From NCBI GenBank assembly GCA_041686955.1, contig JAWLCV010000030.1, positions 1 to 47,933 of the forward strand: a stretch of 47,933 bases of DNA, given 5' to 3'. The notes under the pieces were generated by a model that was given only the letters and a program-made list of their open reading frames with translations, was not told where the DNA came from and ran no database searches. The stretch is from UBA7803 sp041686955 (lineage in GTDB: Bacteria > Pseudomonadota > Gammaproteobacteria > Pseudomonadales > Azotimanducaceae). Position numbers and translations under genes: made by a program. This document shows positions 7,764 to 16,825 of this stretch, piece by piece (position 1 is the stretch's first letter; each line of letters opens with the position of its first letter).

Positions 7764-8764
7764 CCCGGATGCGGCTCGAGATACACCTGACGCTCGATGT
7801 ACTCGTCGGGGAACCGCTTCAGATGGTGCTTCAGCAGGGTCACCGGGGCGAGCAGCGGCAGCTCGCCACGGCGGTAGCCGTGGATCACCTCGTCGAGCTC
7901 CCGGCGGGCGGCGCCATCCAGGACCCGCTTCAGATAGCCCTGCAGATGCGACAGCACGTTGGCGTGACCGCGCCGGCCCGCCGGCCGCGACAGCCCTTCC
8001 ATGAGTATCGACAGATAGCTCCGCGCCTTGCCGGGCAGGTCGGTCTTCAGGTCGGCCAGCAGGCGTCCGGCACGCTGGTAATGGGGCACGCTGTGGGCCA
8101 TGAGCAGATACTTGTATCGGCTGTGGAAGGTGACCAGGCGGGCGGCGGTGACGCCGGCACGTTCCAGGGACTGCCAGTGGGCGTAGGCGAAGGTGCGGGT
8201 CACGAAGTTCTCCCGCAGCACCGGGTCGTGCAGCCGCCCGTTCTCCTCCACCGGCAGGTCGGGCCACTCCTCCGCCACTGCGGCGGCGTAGGCGCCGCGC
8301 CCGCTGCGCTCCGGCGGGGCACCGTCAGATCCGGGGCCCGGGCGATACACCTTGACCCGGAACAGACCGCAGCTCGGCGAGCTTTTCATGAACACGTAAC
8401 CCACCACCTCCTCGAGCAGCGCATGCTGGGCGCGGGCGAAATCGCGCAGCGCCTGAGTGACGTCCCGGGACGCATCCCGGACTCCCACCACCCGCACGCC
8501 GCTGCCGGTGCTGACCAGACGGATGGGCTCCCGGGGCGTACCCAGGCCGATACCGACCTCGGGGCAGATGCCCAGGTAGGTGAACAGCCCGTCCAGGGCG
8601 GCGTGGGGAAACGACGAGCGCGCCCCGCTGCCGTCGTAACGGACGTGGCTGCCGAGCAGGCATTCGCTGATGGCCAGAGGCAGAGGCGGCTGGGGGCGGG
8701 GCGGGAAGCCTTCCGCCTCGAGCCGCCGGCGCCGCCCGGGGGCGGCAGAGGGTGGTTCAGCCAC
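7736..8764 (-). CDS. DUF523-DUF1722 fusion protein (YbgA-like)
   Basis: A 342-residue protein with an N-terminal DUF523 domain (SECLLGSHVRYDG, then EVGIGLGTPREPIRL and MKSSPSCG) and a C-terminal DUF1722/YbgA domain (FHSRYKYLLMAHS). This fusion is common in proteobacteria; its biochemical role is not settled. The frame has no ATG near the expected N terminus. The GTG at 8764 overlaps the acyl-CoA dehydrogenase stop (GTGGCTGA) and gives a sensible domain start, so translational coupling is likely. The upstream 80 codons of the open frame are a shadow of the dehydrogenase gene. Confidence 0.8.
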   Translation of the reverse strand: MAEPPSAAPGRRRRLEAEGFPPRPQPPLPLAISECLLGSHVRYDGSGARSSFPHAALDGLFTYLGICPEVGIGLGTPREPIRLVSTGSGVRVVGVRDASRDVTQALRDFARAQHALLEEVVGYVFMKSSPSCGLFRVKVYRPGPGSDGAPPERSGRGAYAAAVAEEWPDLPVEENGRLHDPVLRENFVTRTFAYAHWQSLERAGVTAARLVTFHSRYKYLLMAHSVPHYQRAGRLLADLKTDLPGKARSYLSILMEGLSRPAGRRGHANVLSHLQGYLKRVLDGAARRELDEVIHGYRRGELPLLAPVTLLKHHLKRFPDEYIERQVYLEPHPGYAGLRREL

Positions 8765-9716
8765 GGGTGGCGAGGAAACTCCAGAGCCGGTCGGGACCCA
8801 GGGCCGCCAGATGGCGGCCCAGGCGTCGCTGCCAGTGCGCTTCGTTGCCGTACTCGTCGCGCCAGGCCCAGGCGCGTCTGGTGAAGTGGTGAAGCTGGTG
8901 CTCGTGGGTGAAGCCCATGGCGCCGTGCACCTGGTGGGCGATCTCCGCCACCACGCCGGCGGCCTCCCCCACCCGGGCCTTGGCTGCCGCCACCTCCAGC
9001 TCGAAGCGGGCATCGTCCAGGGCGTCCACGGCGGCGTCCGCCGCCCGCGACGCCGCAGCCACCTCGCCCGCGGCGATGGCCAGACTGTGCTGAATCGCCT
9101 GGAAGCGGGCGATGGGCCGCCCGAACTGCTCGCGCTCGTTGACGTAGTCGAGACACAGCTCCAGAACCCGCTCCAGGCAGCCGGCCATGGCCGCGATCCG
9201 ACCGAGGGTCAGGTACTCGAAGGCGGGCTCGGTGAGGGCGATGGCGGCGGCCTCCGCCGGAATGGCCACGGCGTCGCGCGGCTCACCGGCCATGTTGCAG
9301 CCGCGGGCGACGGCATCCGGCTCCGGGGTGACCAGCACGCAGCCGCTGCGCCCGGCTTCCAGCCCGAGCACCAGTTCCGCCGAGCGTCCCCAGGGCACGT
9401 CCACCACCCGGTCGCCCACCACCCGGCCCACGCTGGCGAGCCGCTCGCCGTCGCCGAGCCAGCGGTTGGCCAGCACGATCTCGGCCAGGGGCAACGGCAC
9501 GGCATGGCGGCCGCCGAGCCGAATCACGGCGAACGCCTGGGCCAGGCTCACGCCGCTGTCGGCCAGCCCCAGCTCGTGGAAGCCGTTCTCCCGGAGGGTC
9601 TGCCACAGCGCCGCAGGGAACTCGCCCTGCTCGGCGGCATCCAGCAGGGCCTTGTCGCACAGATCGCCGAAGATCCGCGCCGCCGCGTCGGTGAGAAGGG
9701 TATCGTGATCGTCCAT
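8757..9716 (-). CDS. Acyl-CoA dehydrogenase, short partner subunit
   Basis: A 319-residue acyl-CoA dehydrogenase-like flavoprotein, shorter than the usual 380. The C-terminal half has typical features: the REQFGRPIARFQAIQHSLA helix and HGAMGFTHEHQLHHFTRR. The N-terminal part is compressed. Its ATG overlaps the TGA of the longer dehydrogenase upstream (ATGA). Adjacent unequal pairs of this kind are known to form mixed complexes, for instance the actinobacterial FadE/ChsE enzymes acting on steroid side chains. That such a heteromer forms here is inference. Confidence 0.85.
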   Translation of the reverse strand: MDDHDTLLTDAAARIFGDLCDKALLDAAEQGEFPAALWQTLRENGFHELGLADSGVSLAQAFAVIRLGGRHAVPLPLAEIVLANRWLGDGERLASVGRVVGDRVVDVPWGRSAELVLGLEAGRSGCVLVTPEPDAVARGCNMAGEPRDAVAIPAEAAAIALTEPAFEYLTLGRIAAMAGCLERVLELCLDYVNEREQFGRPIARFQAIQHSLAIAAGEVAAASRAADAAVDALDDARFELEVAAAKARVGEAAGVVAEIAHQVHGAMGFTHEHQLHHFTRRAWAWRDEYGNEAHWQRRLGRHLAALGPDRLWSFLATRG

Positions 9717-10858
9717 CAGCGCAGCCCCAGGCCTCGGGCGATGACACCCCGGAGAATTTCCCGGGTGCCACCGCGAATGGTGAATGCGGGTGAGAGCAGC
9801 AACGTGTCCGTGAACGCCTGGCGGAAGCTGCGCTGACGCGGATCGTCCTCGGGGAGATCCATCAGCGCCAGGCGGGCGATCTCCGGCAGCAGCTTCTCGA
9901 AATCGTTGCCCAGCGCCTTGACCAGCGCCGCCTCCACGTTGGGGCTCTTGCCCTGATCGAGCATGCCGGCCACCGAAATGGACATCCGGCGCAGCGTCAT
10001 CAGGTGCGCGCCGATGCGGCCGATGGCGGCCGCAAGCTGAGGCTCCGGCCGGTCGCCCGCCGCCCGCACCAGCTCGACGAACACGCGGAAGGAGGAAAGA
10101 AACCGCTCGGGGCCGCTGCGCTCGTAGGCCAGCTCGCTGGTGACCTGCTCCCAGCCGTTTCCGGGCTCCCCGACCACCCGATCCTCGGGCACCAGAACGT
10201 CCTCGAACACCACCTCGTTGAAGTCCTCGGCGCCGGCGATGTTGCGAATGGGACGGATCTGCGCGCCGTCGTTCTTCAGGTCGACGATGATCTGCGACAG
10301 TCCGGCGTGGCGGTTCTCGGAAACCGGCGCCGTGCGCACCAGGGCGATCATGAAGTGGTTGCGGTGCGCGTCGGTGGACCACAGCTTGGTGCCGTTGATG
10401 AGCCAGCCGCCTTCCACCTGCCGCGCGCTGGTTCTCACCGAGGCCAGGTCGGAGCCGGAGTTGGGCTCGCTCATGCCGATGGAGAAGTAGCTTTCGCCCC
10501 GGGTGATGGGCGGCAGGTAGTGCTGGCGCTGGGCCTCGGTGCCGTAGCGCAGGATGAGATTGCCGCTCTGACGGTCGGCGATCCAGTGAGCGCTCACGGG
10601 CGCTCCCGCCGCCAGCAGTTCCTCCGTGACCACGTAGCGATCGAAGAAGCTTCGGCCGGCGCCGCCGTAGCGCTCGGGCCAGGTCATGCCGATCCAGCCG
10701 CGCGCCCCGAGCTTGCGGGAGAACGCGGGATCGTGACCGGTGGTGAAGTCGGAGTTGGGCCGTTCGAGATGCTCCGCGGCTTCTGCCAGGAACTCCCGCA
10801 CCTCGGCCCGCACGGCCTCGCTGGATTCCGGGAGCTTGACGCGATCGAACTGCAGCAC
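9716..10858 (-). CDS. Acyl-CoA dehydrogenase
   Basis: A 380-residue FAD enzyme that introduces a trans-2 double bond into acyl-CoA, the first step of a beta-oxidation cycle. The N-terminal helix (EVREFLAEAAEH), the GMTWPERYGGAG loop, the FSIGMSEPNSGSDLAS motif and the C-terminal RGGTREILRGVIARGL segment are all typical. No ATG lies near the family N terminus; GTG codons at 10858 and 10870 are available, and I prefer 10858. Neither has a clear ribosome site. It heads a three-gene overlapping unit with the short dehydrogenase and the DUF523 protein. Substrate unknown. Confidence 0.87.
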   Translation of the reverse strand: MLQFDRVKLPESSEAVRAEVREFLAEAAEHLERPNSDFTTGHDPAFSRKLGARGWIGMTWPERYGGAGRSFFDRYVVTEELLAAGAPVSAHWIADRQSGNLILRYGTEAQRQHYLPPITRGESYFSIGMSEPNSGSDLASVRTSARQVEGGWLINGTKLWSTDAHRNHFMIALVRTAPVSENRHAGLSQIIVDLKNDGAQIRPIRNIAGAEDFNEVVFEDVLVPEDRVVGEPGNGWEQVTSELAYERSGPERFLSSFRVFVELVRAAGDRPEPQLAAAIGRIGAHLMTLRRMSISVAGMLDQGKSPNVEAALVKALGNDFEKLLPEIARLALMDLPEDDPRQRSFRQAFTDTLLLSPAFTIRGGTREILRGVIARGLGLR

Positions 10859-11008
10859 GGTGGGGGGCACTCTCGATGGAAGGACGGCTAAGTTACTGTC
10901 GTGCTCCCACCAATGCAAACGGCCCCGTCGCCCGCGGCGGCGGCATCGCCCGCGTTGTGGGCGGAGCCGCCGGTTCGTACACTGGCACCCTCGACTCGGG
11001 AGACCGTC

Positions 11009-11563
11009 ATGACCGACAAGCCCTCGTACCTCGGCCTGCTGAACGCCATCGCGCTGGCGGAGCGCCGCGCCTTCGAAGTGCTCTCGGCGTGGCGCGACGC
11101 GACCGCCGACCGCGAGCTCGCCGGCGTGCTCGACGTGGTGGCCATCCGCGAGCAGGAGCATGCGGCGGCCTTCACCAAGCGGCTGTGCGAGCTGGGCTAC
11201 TCGGTGAAGGAATCCCCTTGCAGCGCCAGCGGCGAGTTCGAACGTTCCCTGGCGGTGGCCCGCTCCCGGGCCAGCGACCTCGAGAAGTTCCGCGAGGTGC
11301 TCGGCTACGGCGCGGGCGGCGACGAGGACGATCCGCTCGCCCGGCTCTTCGACGACCAGAGCATCGACCGGGAGACCGGCGCCCTGCTCGGCCGCTTCAT
11401 CGCCGAGGAGCGGGACAGCGAACGGCGCCTGAAAGGCCAATGGCAGCGGCTCCAGTCCGCGCCGCCCGCTTCGGCCAGCGACGAGGCCCTGCTCACCGAC
11501 ATGGCCGCGCGCATCGACCGCCTGGCCCGGACCATCGAGGAGCTCAAGGCGCTGCGCCGCTGA
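11009..11563 (+). CDS. Ferritin-like/rubrerythrin-fold protein
   Basis: A 184-residue, largely helical protein. Residues 18-51 carry an AERRAFE helix followed by E48-x-x-H51 (REQEH), the spacing expected for a carboxylate-bridged di-iron site. A second pair of glutamate-rich helices (DRETGALLGRFIAEERDSE) follows at about 130-155. I chose the ATG at 11009, preceded by GGGAGA, over upstream starts that give a low-complexity N terminus. Whether it binds iron, and what it does, cannot be told from sequence alone. It is divergent from the dehydrogenase operon across about 150 bp. Confidence 0.65.
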   Translation: MTDKPSYLGLLNAIALAERRAFEVLSAWRDATADRELAGVLDVVAIREQEHAAAFTKRLCELGYSVKESPCSASGEFERSLAVARSRASDLEKFREVLGYGAGGDEDDPLARLFDDQSIDRETGALLGRFIAEERDSERRLKGQWQRLQSAPPASASDEALLTDMAARIDRLARTIEELKALRR

Positions 11564-11565
11564 TC

Positions 11566-11976
11566 TCAGCCCCCCATCACCGTAACGATGATCTCCCGCT
11601 CGCCGCGGTGGTGCCGGTGCTCCCAGAGATAGAGGCCTTGCCACGTCCCCAGGGCCAGCGCCCCGTTCATCAGCGGAATGGAGACGCTGACCGCCGTGAG
11701 CGCGCTCTTGATGTGCGCCGGCATGTCGTCCGGCCCTTCGATGGTGTGGGTATAGAGGGAGTCGCCTTCCGGCACCAGCCGATTCAACCAGGCGCTCAGG
11801 TCCCGCCGGACGCTCGGGTCGGCGTTCTCCTGAATCACCAGGCTCGCCGAGGTGTGGCGGATGAAAACCGTGACGAGTCCCTCAGTTACACCGGAACAGG
11901 CCACCGCTTCGCGCACTCTGTGCGTGACGTCATAGAGTCCCTGCCCAGCAACGGATAGCTTCAACGTGAAGTTCAT
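11566..11976 (-). CDS. yjbQ: YjbQ family protein (UPF0047)
   Basis: A 136-residue member of the small, conserved YjbQ family, sometimes named a secondary thiamine-phosphate synthase because of weak activity. The hallmark segments VFIRHTSASLVIQEN and, near the end, the W-x-x-LYLWEHRHHRGERE stretch are present, and the full family length is covered. It ends two bases after the convergent ferritin-like gene and diverges from the c-di-GMP gene across 70 bp. Family membership is firm; the physiological role is unclear. Confidence 0.88.
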   Translation of the reverse strand: MNFTLKLSVAGQGLYDVTHRVREAVACSGVTEGLVTVFIRHTSASLVIQENADPSVRRDLSAWLNRLVPEGDSLYTHTIEGPDDMPAHIKSALTAVSVSIPLMNGALALGTWQGLYLWEHRHHRGEREIIVTVMGG

Positions 11977-12046
11977 GGACGATCTTGCGTGGACGGAGGG
12001 CCCAGCATAGCGGCGCCCCTGTCACGACAACAACTCGAACCCCGAA

Positions 12047-15000
12047 ATGAAGCATCCGAACTCGCGGCCATGGCTGATGGCTGCCACGACGGTGGCGGCA
12101 GCGACGGGGGCTTGGCTCGCCTGGGATCAGACCATCTCCCTCGGCGCCGCGGGTGTGCCGGCGGCCATCCCCGCCGGCTGGTGCCTGCTGCTGCTCGCCG
12201 GCGCCGGCGCCCTGGGTTTCGCCCACGCGCTGCGGCGGCGCGGAACGGTTGCCGGCGCCGCGCGGGACGGCGACGCGGTGGTCGTCGGCCATGCAGATGG
12301 TGACTCGCCTCCGGACCTGCTGCTGGAGCTCGATGCCCAGGAACGCATCCGCCGCTGTGGACCACTCGCCGACCCGCTGCTGCAGCAGCCGCCCGAGGCG
12401 CTGCTGGGCACCAGCCTGATCGAGCTGCTGCCCGATCGGGTGCGCGATCAGGTGGTTGCTGCGGTGCGCTCGGCGCGCCGCGACCCCGGCACCGCCGTCG
12501 AGCTGCCCATGCTGCGCCTGCAGACCCGGGACGCCGCCGGGCGGCCCCGCCCAACGGAGCCCATGGAGCTCGTTCTCAGTGCCGACGGCGGCGGCCGGGT
12601 GGCGATCCAGGCACGGCCGCAGCAACGGCCCGATGCGCTGCCGCTGGCGGCCGGCGACGATCGCTTCTACCGGGTGTTTCACCTGAGCCCCGACGCCATC
12701 GTCATCGTGCGCAACGAAGACGCCACCATCGTCGACTTCAACGAGGGCTTCACCCAGTTGCTCGGCTACACCCGGGAGCAGGCGGTGGGTCGCACCGCTC
12801 CCGATCTCGGGATATGGCCCGATCTGCAGGGCCGGGACGCGCTGCTCGAGCAGTTCCAGCGGGAGCGGCGGGTGAACGACATGGAGACCAACCTCCGGAG
12901 CGCCGACGGCACCCTGGTGCCGGTGGAGCTGTCGCTGCGCTACATGGAGCTCGAGGGCGAGCTGTGCGTGCTGTGCATCGGCAGGGACATCTCCAAGCGC
13001 GTCCAGGCCGAGTCCGCCGCGCGCAGCAGCGAGGAGAAGTTCACCGAGGTCTTCAACCAGAGCCCGGACGGCATCGTCATCCTGCGCGCCAGCGATCTCA
13101 CCATCCGTGACGTCAATCCGGCCTTCTTCACCGGCTCGGGCTACGCCCGCGAGGAGCTGGTGGGGCAGCCGGCGACGGCGTTCACCCCCACCACAGACCC
13201 GCGGACACTGAGTGACACCTTCGCCACCCTGTCCCGGGAGGGCCGGATCGCCAACCGGGAGGTGGTGTTCCATACCCGCGAGGGCCGGGAGATTCCCGCC
13301 CTGGTGAGCGCCGCGGTGACGGAAATCGACGGCGAGTCGTGCTTCCTGTGCATCGTCAAGGACGTGAGCGAGCTGCGCAACGCCCAGGAGCAGCTCCGGC
13401 GCAGCGAGGAACGGTTCCGGGGAGCCTTCGAGAACGCTCCCATCGGCATTCTGCTGCTGGACAACCACGGCCACATCTTTCAGGCCAACCGCTTCGCCAC
13501 GGAGCTGCTCAACTATCCCGACCAGGCACTGAACGGCACCCACATATCCCGCCTGGTGCCCGGGGACGAGCGTGCGGAGCTCAAGGAGCAGCTCGAGCGG
13601 CTGATCCGCGGCCGCGAGGCCACCTTCCGCGCCGAACGCCGGATGCTGTGCGCCGACGGCCTGGAGATCTGGACCAACTGCCACGTGGTGGTGCAGCGGG
13701 ACGGGGACGGCGAGCCCCTGTACTGCATCATGCAGATCGCCGACATCACCGAGATGAAGACCAGCCAGCGGCGCATGGAGCGGCTGGCGTTCTACGACAC
13801 CCTGACGGAGCTGGCCAACCGGCGGCTGTTCAACGACCGGCTGCAGCAGGCGGTGGAGCGCTGCCGCCGGCACCGGGAGCGGGCGGCGCTCTTGTATCTC
13901 GACCTGGATCAGTTCAAGCGGGTCAACGACACCCTGGGCCACGAATCGGGCGACGCGCTGCTGCGGGAGGTGGCCAACCGGCTGGTGCGCTGCGTGCGCA
14001 AGGAAGACACGGTGGGACGGCCCGGCGGTGACGAGTTCACCATCCTGCTCTACGACATCGAGGCGCCGGAGCATGCGGGCCAGGTGGCGGAAAAGATCCT
14101 GCGGGCACTGCAGCAGCCCATCACCATTCTCGGCCACCAGCTCATCGTCACCACCAGCATCGGCATCACCGTGATCCCCGACGACGGCGTGGAGCCCAAC
14201 GCCCTGCTGAAGAACGCCGACCTGGCCATGTATCGGGCCAAGGAGCAGGGCCGCAACAACTACCAGTTCTACAGCGAGGAGCTGAACACCAACGCCGTGC
14301 GCCGGCTGCGCACGGAATACGAGCTGCGCCGGGCGCTGGAGCGCAACGAGTTCGAGCTGCACTTCCAGCCCATGGTGAGCCTGGCGGACCAGTCGGTGGT
14401 GGGCGTGGAATGCCTGCTGCGCTGGAACCACCCCGAGCGCGGCATGGTGCCGCCGGACGAGTTCATCGGCATCGCCGAGGAGACCGGCGCCATCGTCGAG
14501 ATCGGCAACTGGGTGATCGAGGAAGCCTGCGCGGCGGGCCAGCTAATGGTGGAGCAGCGGGGCGCGCCCCTGTCCATCGCGGTGAACATCTCGCCCCGCC
14601 AGTTTCGCGATCCCAATCTGGTGGACACCATCCGCGACAGCCTGCGCCGTGCCCACCTGGACCCGGCATACCTGGAGCTCGAGATCACGGAGACCATGCT
14701 GATGGAGGACGTGGAGGCCGCCGCCACCATCGTCGAGCGCCTGCACCAGCTCGGCATTCGACTGGCCATCGACGACTTCGGCACCGGCTACTCGTCGCTC
14801 AACTACCTGAAGAAGTTTCCCATCAGCACCGTGAAGGTGGATCGCAGCTTCGTCGCCGACATCCCGGAATCCAGCGACGACATGGAGATCACCGCCGCCG
14901 TCATCGCCATGGCCCACCGGCTGCGCATGCAGGTGGTGGCGGAAGGTGTGGAAACCCAGGCACAGCTCGAGTTCCTCACCGAGCAGAAGTGCGACTTCGC

Positions 15001-15097
15001 TCAGGGGTGGCTGTTCAGCCGCGCCCTGCCCTTGGAGGCGATGCGCCGCATCCTCGACCCCAACGTCCACCTGCTGCGCAACGGCGCGGTCACATGA
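12047..15097 (+). CDS. Membrane PAS-GGDEF-EAL protein (c-di-GMP cyclase/phosphodiesterase)
   Basis: A 1016-residue signalling protein. Two N-terminal membrane segments (about 8-22 and 37-60) precede a degenerate PAS-like region and three clear PAS domains (about 204-325, 330-450, 455-575). The GGDEF domain has an intact active motif at 660-664 and an RxxD inhibitory site (RKED) upstream. The EAL domain begins with E788-C-L, a variant of EAL, and keeps NISPRQF, DDFGTGYSSL and AEGVET. Both activities therefore look possible, and the PAS domains should decide the balance by sensing redox state or a ligand. It ends with an 8-bp tail-to-tail overlap with the TRAP permease gene. Confidence 0.92.
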   Translation: MKHPNSRPWLMAATTVAAATGAWLAWDQTISLGAAGVPAAIPAGWCLLLLAGAGALGFAHALRRRGTVAGAARDGDAVVVGHADGDSPPDLLLELDAQERIRRCGPLADPLLQQPPEALLGTSLIELLPDRVRDQVVAAVRSARRDPGTAVELPMLRLQTRDAAGRPRPTEPMELVLSADGGGRVAIQARPQQRPDALPLAAGDDRFYRVFHLSPDAIVIVRNEDATIVDFNEGFTQLLGYTREQAVGRTAPDLGIWPDLQGRDALLEQFQRERRVNDMETNLRSADGTLVPVELSLRYMELEGELCVLCIGRDISKRVQAESAARSSEEKFTEVFNQSPDGIVILRASDLTIRDVNPAFFTGSGYAREELVGQPATAFTPTTDPRTLSDTFATLSREGRIANREVVFHTREGREIPALVSAAVTEIDGESCFLCIVKDVSELRNAQEQLRRSEERFRGAFENAPIGILLLDNHGHIFQANRFATELLNYPDQALNGTHISRLVPGDERAELKEQLERLIRGREATFRAERRMLCADGLEIWTNCHVVVQRDGDGEPLYCIMQIADITEMKTSQRRMERLAFYDTLTELANRRLFNDRLQQAVERCRRHRERAALLYLDLDQFKRVNDTLGHESGDALLREVANRLVRCVRKEDTVGRPGGDEFTILLYDIEAPEHAGQVAEKILRALQQPITILGHQLIVTTSIGITVIPDDGVEPNALLKNADLAMYRAKEQGRNNYQFYSEELNTNAVRRLRTEYELRRALERNEFELHFQPMVSLADQSVVGVECLLRWNHPERGMVPPDEFIGIAEETGAIVEIGNWVIEEACAAGQLMVEQRGAPLSIAVNISPRQFRDPNLVDTIRDSLRRAHLDPAYLELEITETMLMEDVEAAATIVERLHQLGIRLAIDDFGTGYSSLNYLKKFPISTVKVDRSFVADIPESSDDMEITAAVIAMAHRLRMQVVAEGVETQAQLEFLTEQKCDFAQGWLFSRALPLEAMRRILDPNVHLLRNGAVT

Positions 15098-16367
15098 ACG
15101 CGAGGCTCAGCCACGGCACGTAGGTGATGACCGCCAGGGCCGCCAGCAGCACCAGCATGAAGGGCCAGCTCGCGGTGTACAGATCGTGCAGCGGCCGCTT
15201 GAAGCGGTAGCTGGCGATGAACAGATTCATGCCCACCGGCGGCGTGAAGTAGCCGATCTGCATGTTCGCGAGAAAGACGATGCCCAGGTGCACCGGGTGG
15301 ATACCGTACCCCACTGCCACCGGCAGGATCAGCGGCACGACGATCACCAGGGCCGAGAAGATGTCGAGCATGGCGCCGAGCACCAGCAGCAGCACGTTCA
15401 GGAGCAGCAGAAAACCCACGGCGCTGTGGATGTGCGCCTGGATGAGCTCGAACAGATACTGCGGCACTTCGGCATCCACCAGGAAGTTGGTGAAGGCCAG
15501 GGCCACCCCCAGCACCAGCAGAATGCCTCCAACCATCACCATGGACTCCACCATCACGCGAGGCAGCGCGCGCAGACGGATCTCCCGGTACAGCGCCACC
15601 TCCGCCACGGTGACGTACACCGCCGTGAGCGCCGCAGCCTCCGAGACGGCGACGATGCCGCTGTAGATGCCGCCGAGCACCACCAGGGGCAGCGGCAGTT
15701 CCCAGCGGGCGGCCACCAGGGCCGCCCCCAGCCGCTGCCGGGAGAACGGCACCCTCGGCACGGCGCCGCCCCGGTGACGCCACAAGGTCCAGGCGATGAG
15801 CAGCGCGAGCATCAGCAGCATGGGAAGCACGCCCGCCTGAAACAGCTCGAAGATGGTGAACGGCTCCCCCACGTCGAGCTGCTGGGCGATAATGCCGTAG
15901 AGGATCAGCGGCACCGAAGGCACCAGCAGCAGCCCCAGGCTCCCGGAGGTGGTGACCAGCCCCAGGCTGAAGCGCTCGTCGTAACCCGCCCGCTGCAGCG
16001 CCGGCAGGAGCAGCGCGCCGAGGGCGACGATGGTCACGCCCGAGGCCCCGGTGAGGGCCGTGAACACGGCGCAGGCGACGAATCCCACCATGGCCAGGCC
16101 GCTGGGCAGACCGCCGAAGATGCTCTGCACCAGATTCACCAGCCGCTCCGAGGTGCGGGCTTCCGCCAGCACATAGCCGCTGTAGGTGAACAGCGGCAGC
16201 GCCACCAGAAGCGGCGTGTCGACGATGCGGTACACCTCGATGGCCACGATGGCCAGATCGATGTCCGAGGCGAAGAATCCCAACATCGCCGCACCCAGGA
16301 GCACGGCGAACAGCGGCGCGCCGGCGAACAGCGCCAGCACCAGGAGGGCTGCGCCGGCCCAGATCAT
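15090..16367 (-). CDS. dctM: TRAP transporter large permease DctM
   Basis: A 425-residue, very hydrophobic inner-membrane protein of the DctM family with about a dozen membrane segments. The conserved blocks FTYSGYVLAEA, FTALTGASGVTIVALG and, near the end, NMQIGYFTPPVGMNLF are present. It couples sodium-driven transport to the binding protein encoded upstream. The ATG at 16367 overlaps the DctQ stop (ATGA); longer in-frame starts would lie inside dctQ. Confidence 0.93.
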   Translation of the reverse strand: MIWAGAALLVLALFAGAPLFAVLLGAAMLGFFASDIDLAIVAIEVYRIVDTPLLVALPLFTYSGYVLAEARTSERLVNLVQSIFGGLPSGLAMVGFVACAVFTALTGASGVTIVALGALLLPALQRAGYDERFSLGLVTTSGSLGLLLVPSVPLILYGIIAQQLDVGEPFTIFELFQAGVLPMLLMLALLIAWTLWRHRGGAVPRVPFSRQRLGAALVAARWELPLPLVVLGGIYSGIVAVSEAAALTAVYVTVAEVALYREIRLRALPRVMVESMVMVGGILLVLGVALAFTNFLVDAEVPQYLFELIQAHIHSAVGFLLLLNVLLLVLGAMLDIFSALVIVVPLILPVAVGYGIHPVHLGIVFLANMQIGYFTPPVGMNLFIASYRFKRPLHDLYTASWPFMLVLLAALAVITYVPWLSLAFM

Positions 16368-16825
16368 GGCGGCCGAACCGCGTGCAGCAGGTACCGCAGC
16401 GCCATGACCGCGGCGCCGATGGGAATGACGATCTCGCACGCCCACGCCGGTACCGAGGCGAAGGCGGTCATTCCGTCCTGATAATCGAGCCAGACGAACC
16501 GGGCGCCGTGCCAGGCAAAGAGCCCGCAGACGGCCGCCGTGAACGCGCTGGTGAGCCGCACCAGCCTGCGGCGCCAGCGATCGTCGAGGAAACGGGTGAG
16601 CAGATCCATGCGGATGTGCTCGTCGCGCCGCGAGGCCACCATGCCCCCTACCAGGGTCACCCACAGCACCAGCACCCGGACCAGGCCGTCCCCCCACAGC
16701 AGGCCGCCGCCGAACAGGTTGCGGGCCGTGACCTGATAGGCGGCCACCAGGATCATGGACCCGAGCAGCACCGCCAGCAGGCCGTCCTCGGCGGCCTTCA
16801 GCGTGCTGGATAATCGGTCAATCAA
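16364..16825 (-). CDS. dctQ: TRAP transporter small permease DctQ
   Basis: A 153-residue membrane protein with four predicted helices and the conserved DctQ stretch VASRRDEHIRMDLL in the middle. It forms the membrane unit with DctM. It overlaps dctM by 4 bp downstream and dctP by 8 bp upstream, so the genes are translationally coupled. Confidence 0.92.
   Translation of the reverse strand: MIDRLSSTLKAAEDGLLAVLLGSMILVAAYQVTARNLFGGGLLWGDGLVRVLVLWVTLVGGMVASRRDEHIRMDLLTRFLDDRWRRRLVRLTSAFTAAVCGLFAWHGARFVWLDYQDGMTAFASVPAWACEIVIPIGAAVMALRYLLHAVRPP

Noticed and set aside
6179..8884. A 901-codon open frame on the plus strand across the ABC gene and the DUF523 gene
   Set aside because: It is an alternate-frame shadow full of Arg, Pro and Gly that spans two real genes on opposite strands.
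14946..16481. A 511-codon open frame on the plus strand opposite DctM
   Set aside because: It is rich in His, Gln and Arg with no hydrophobic pattern, while the minus strand encodes a clear membrane permease.
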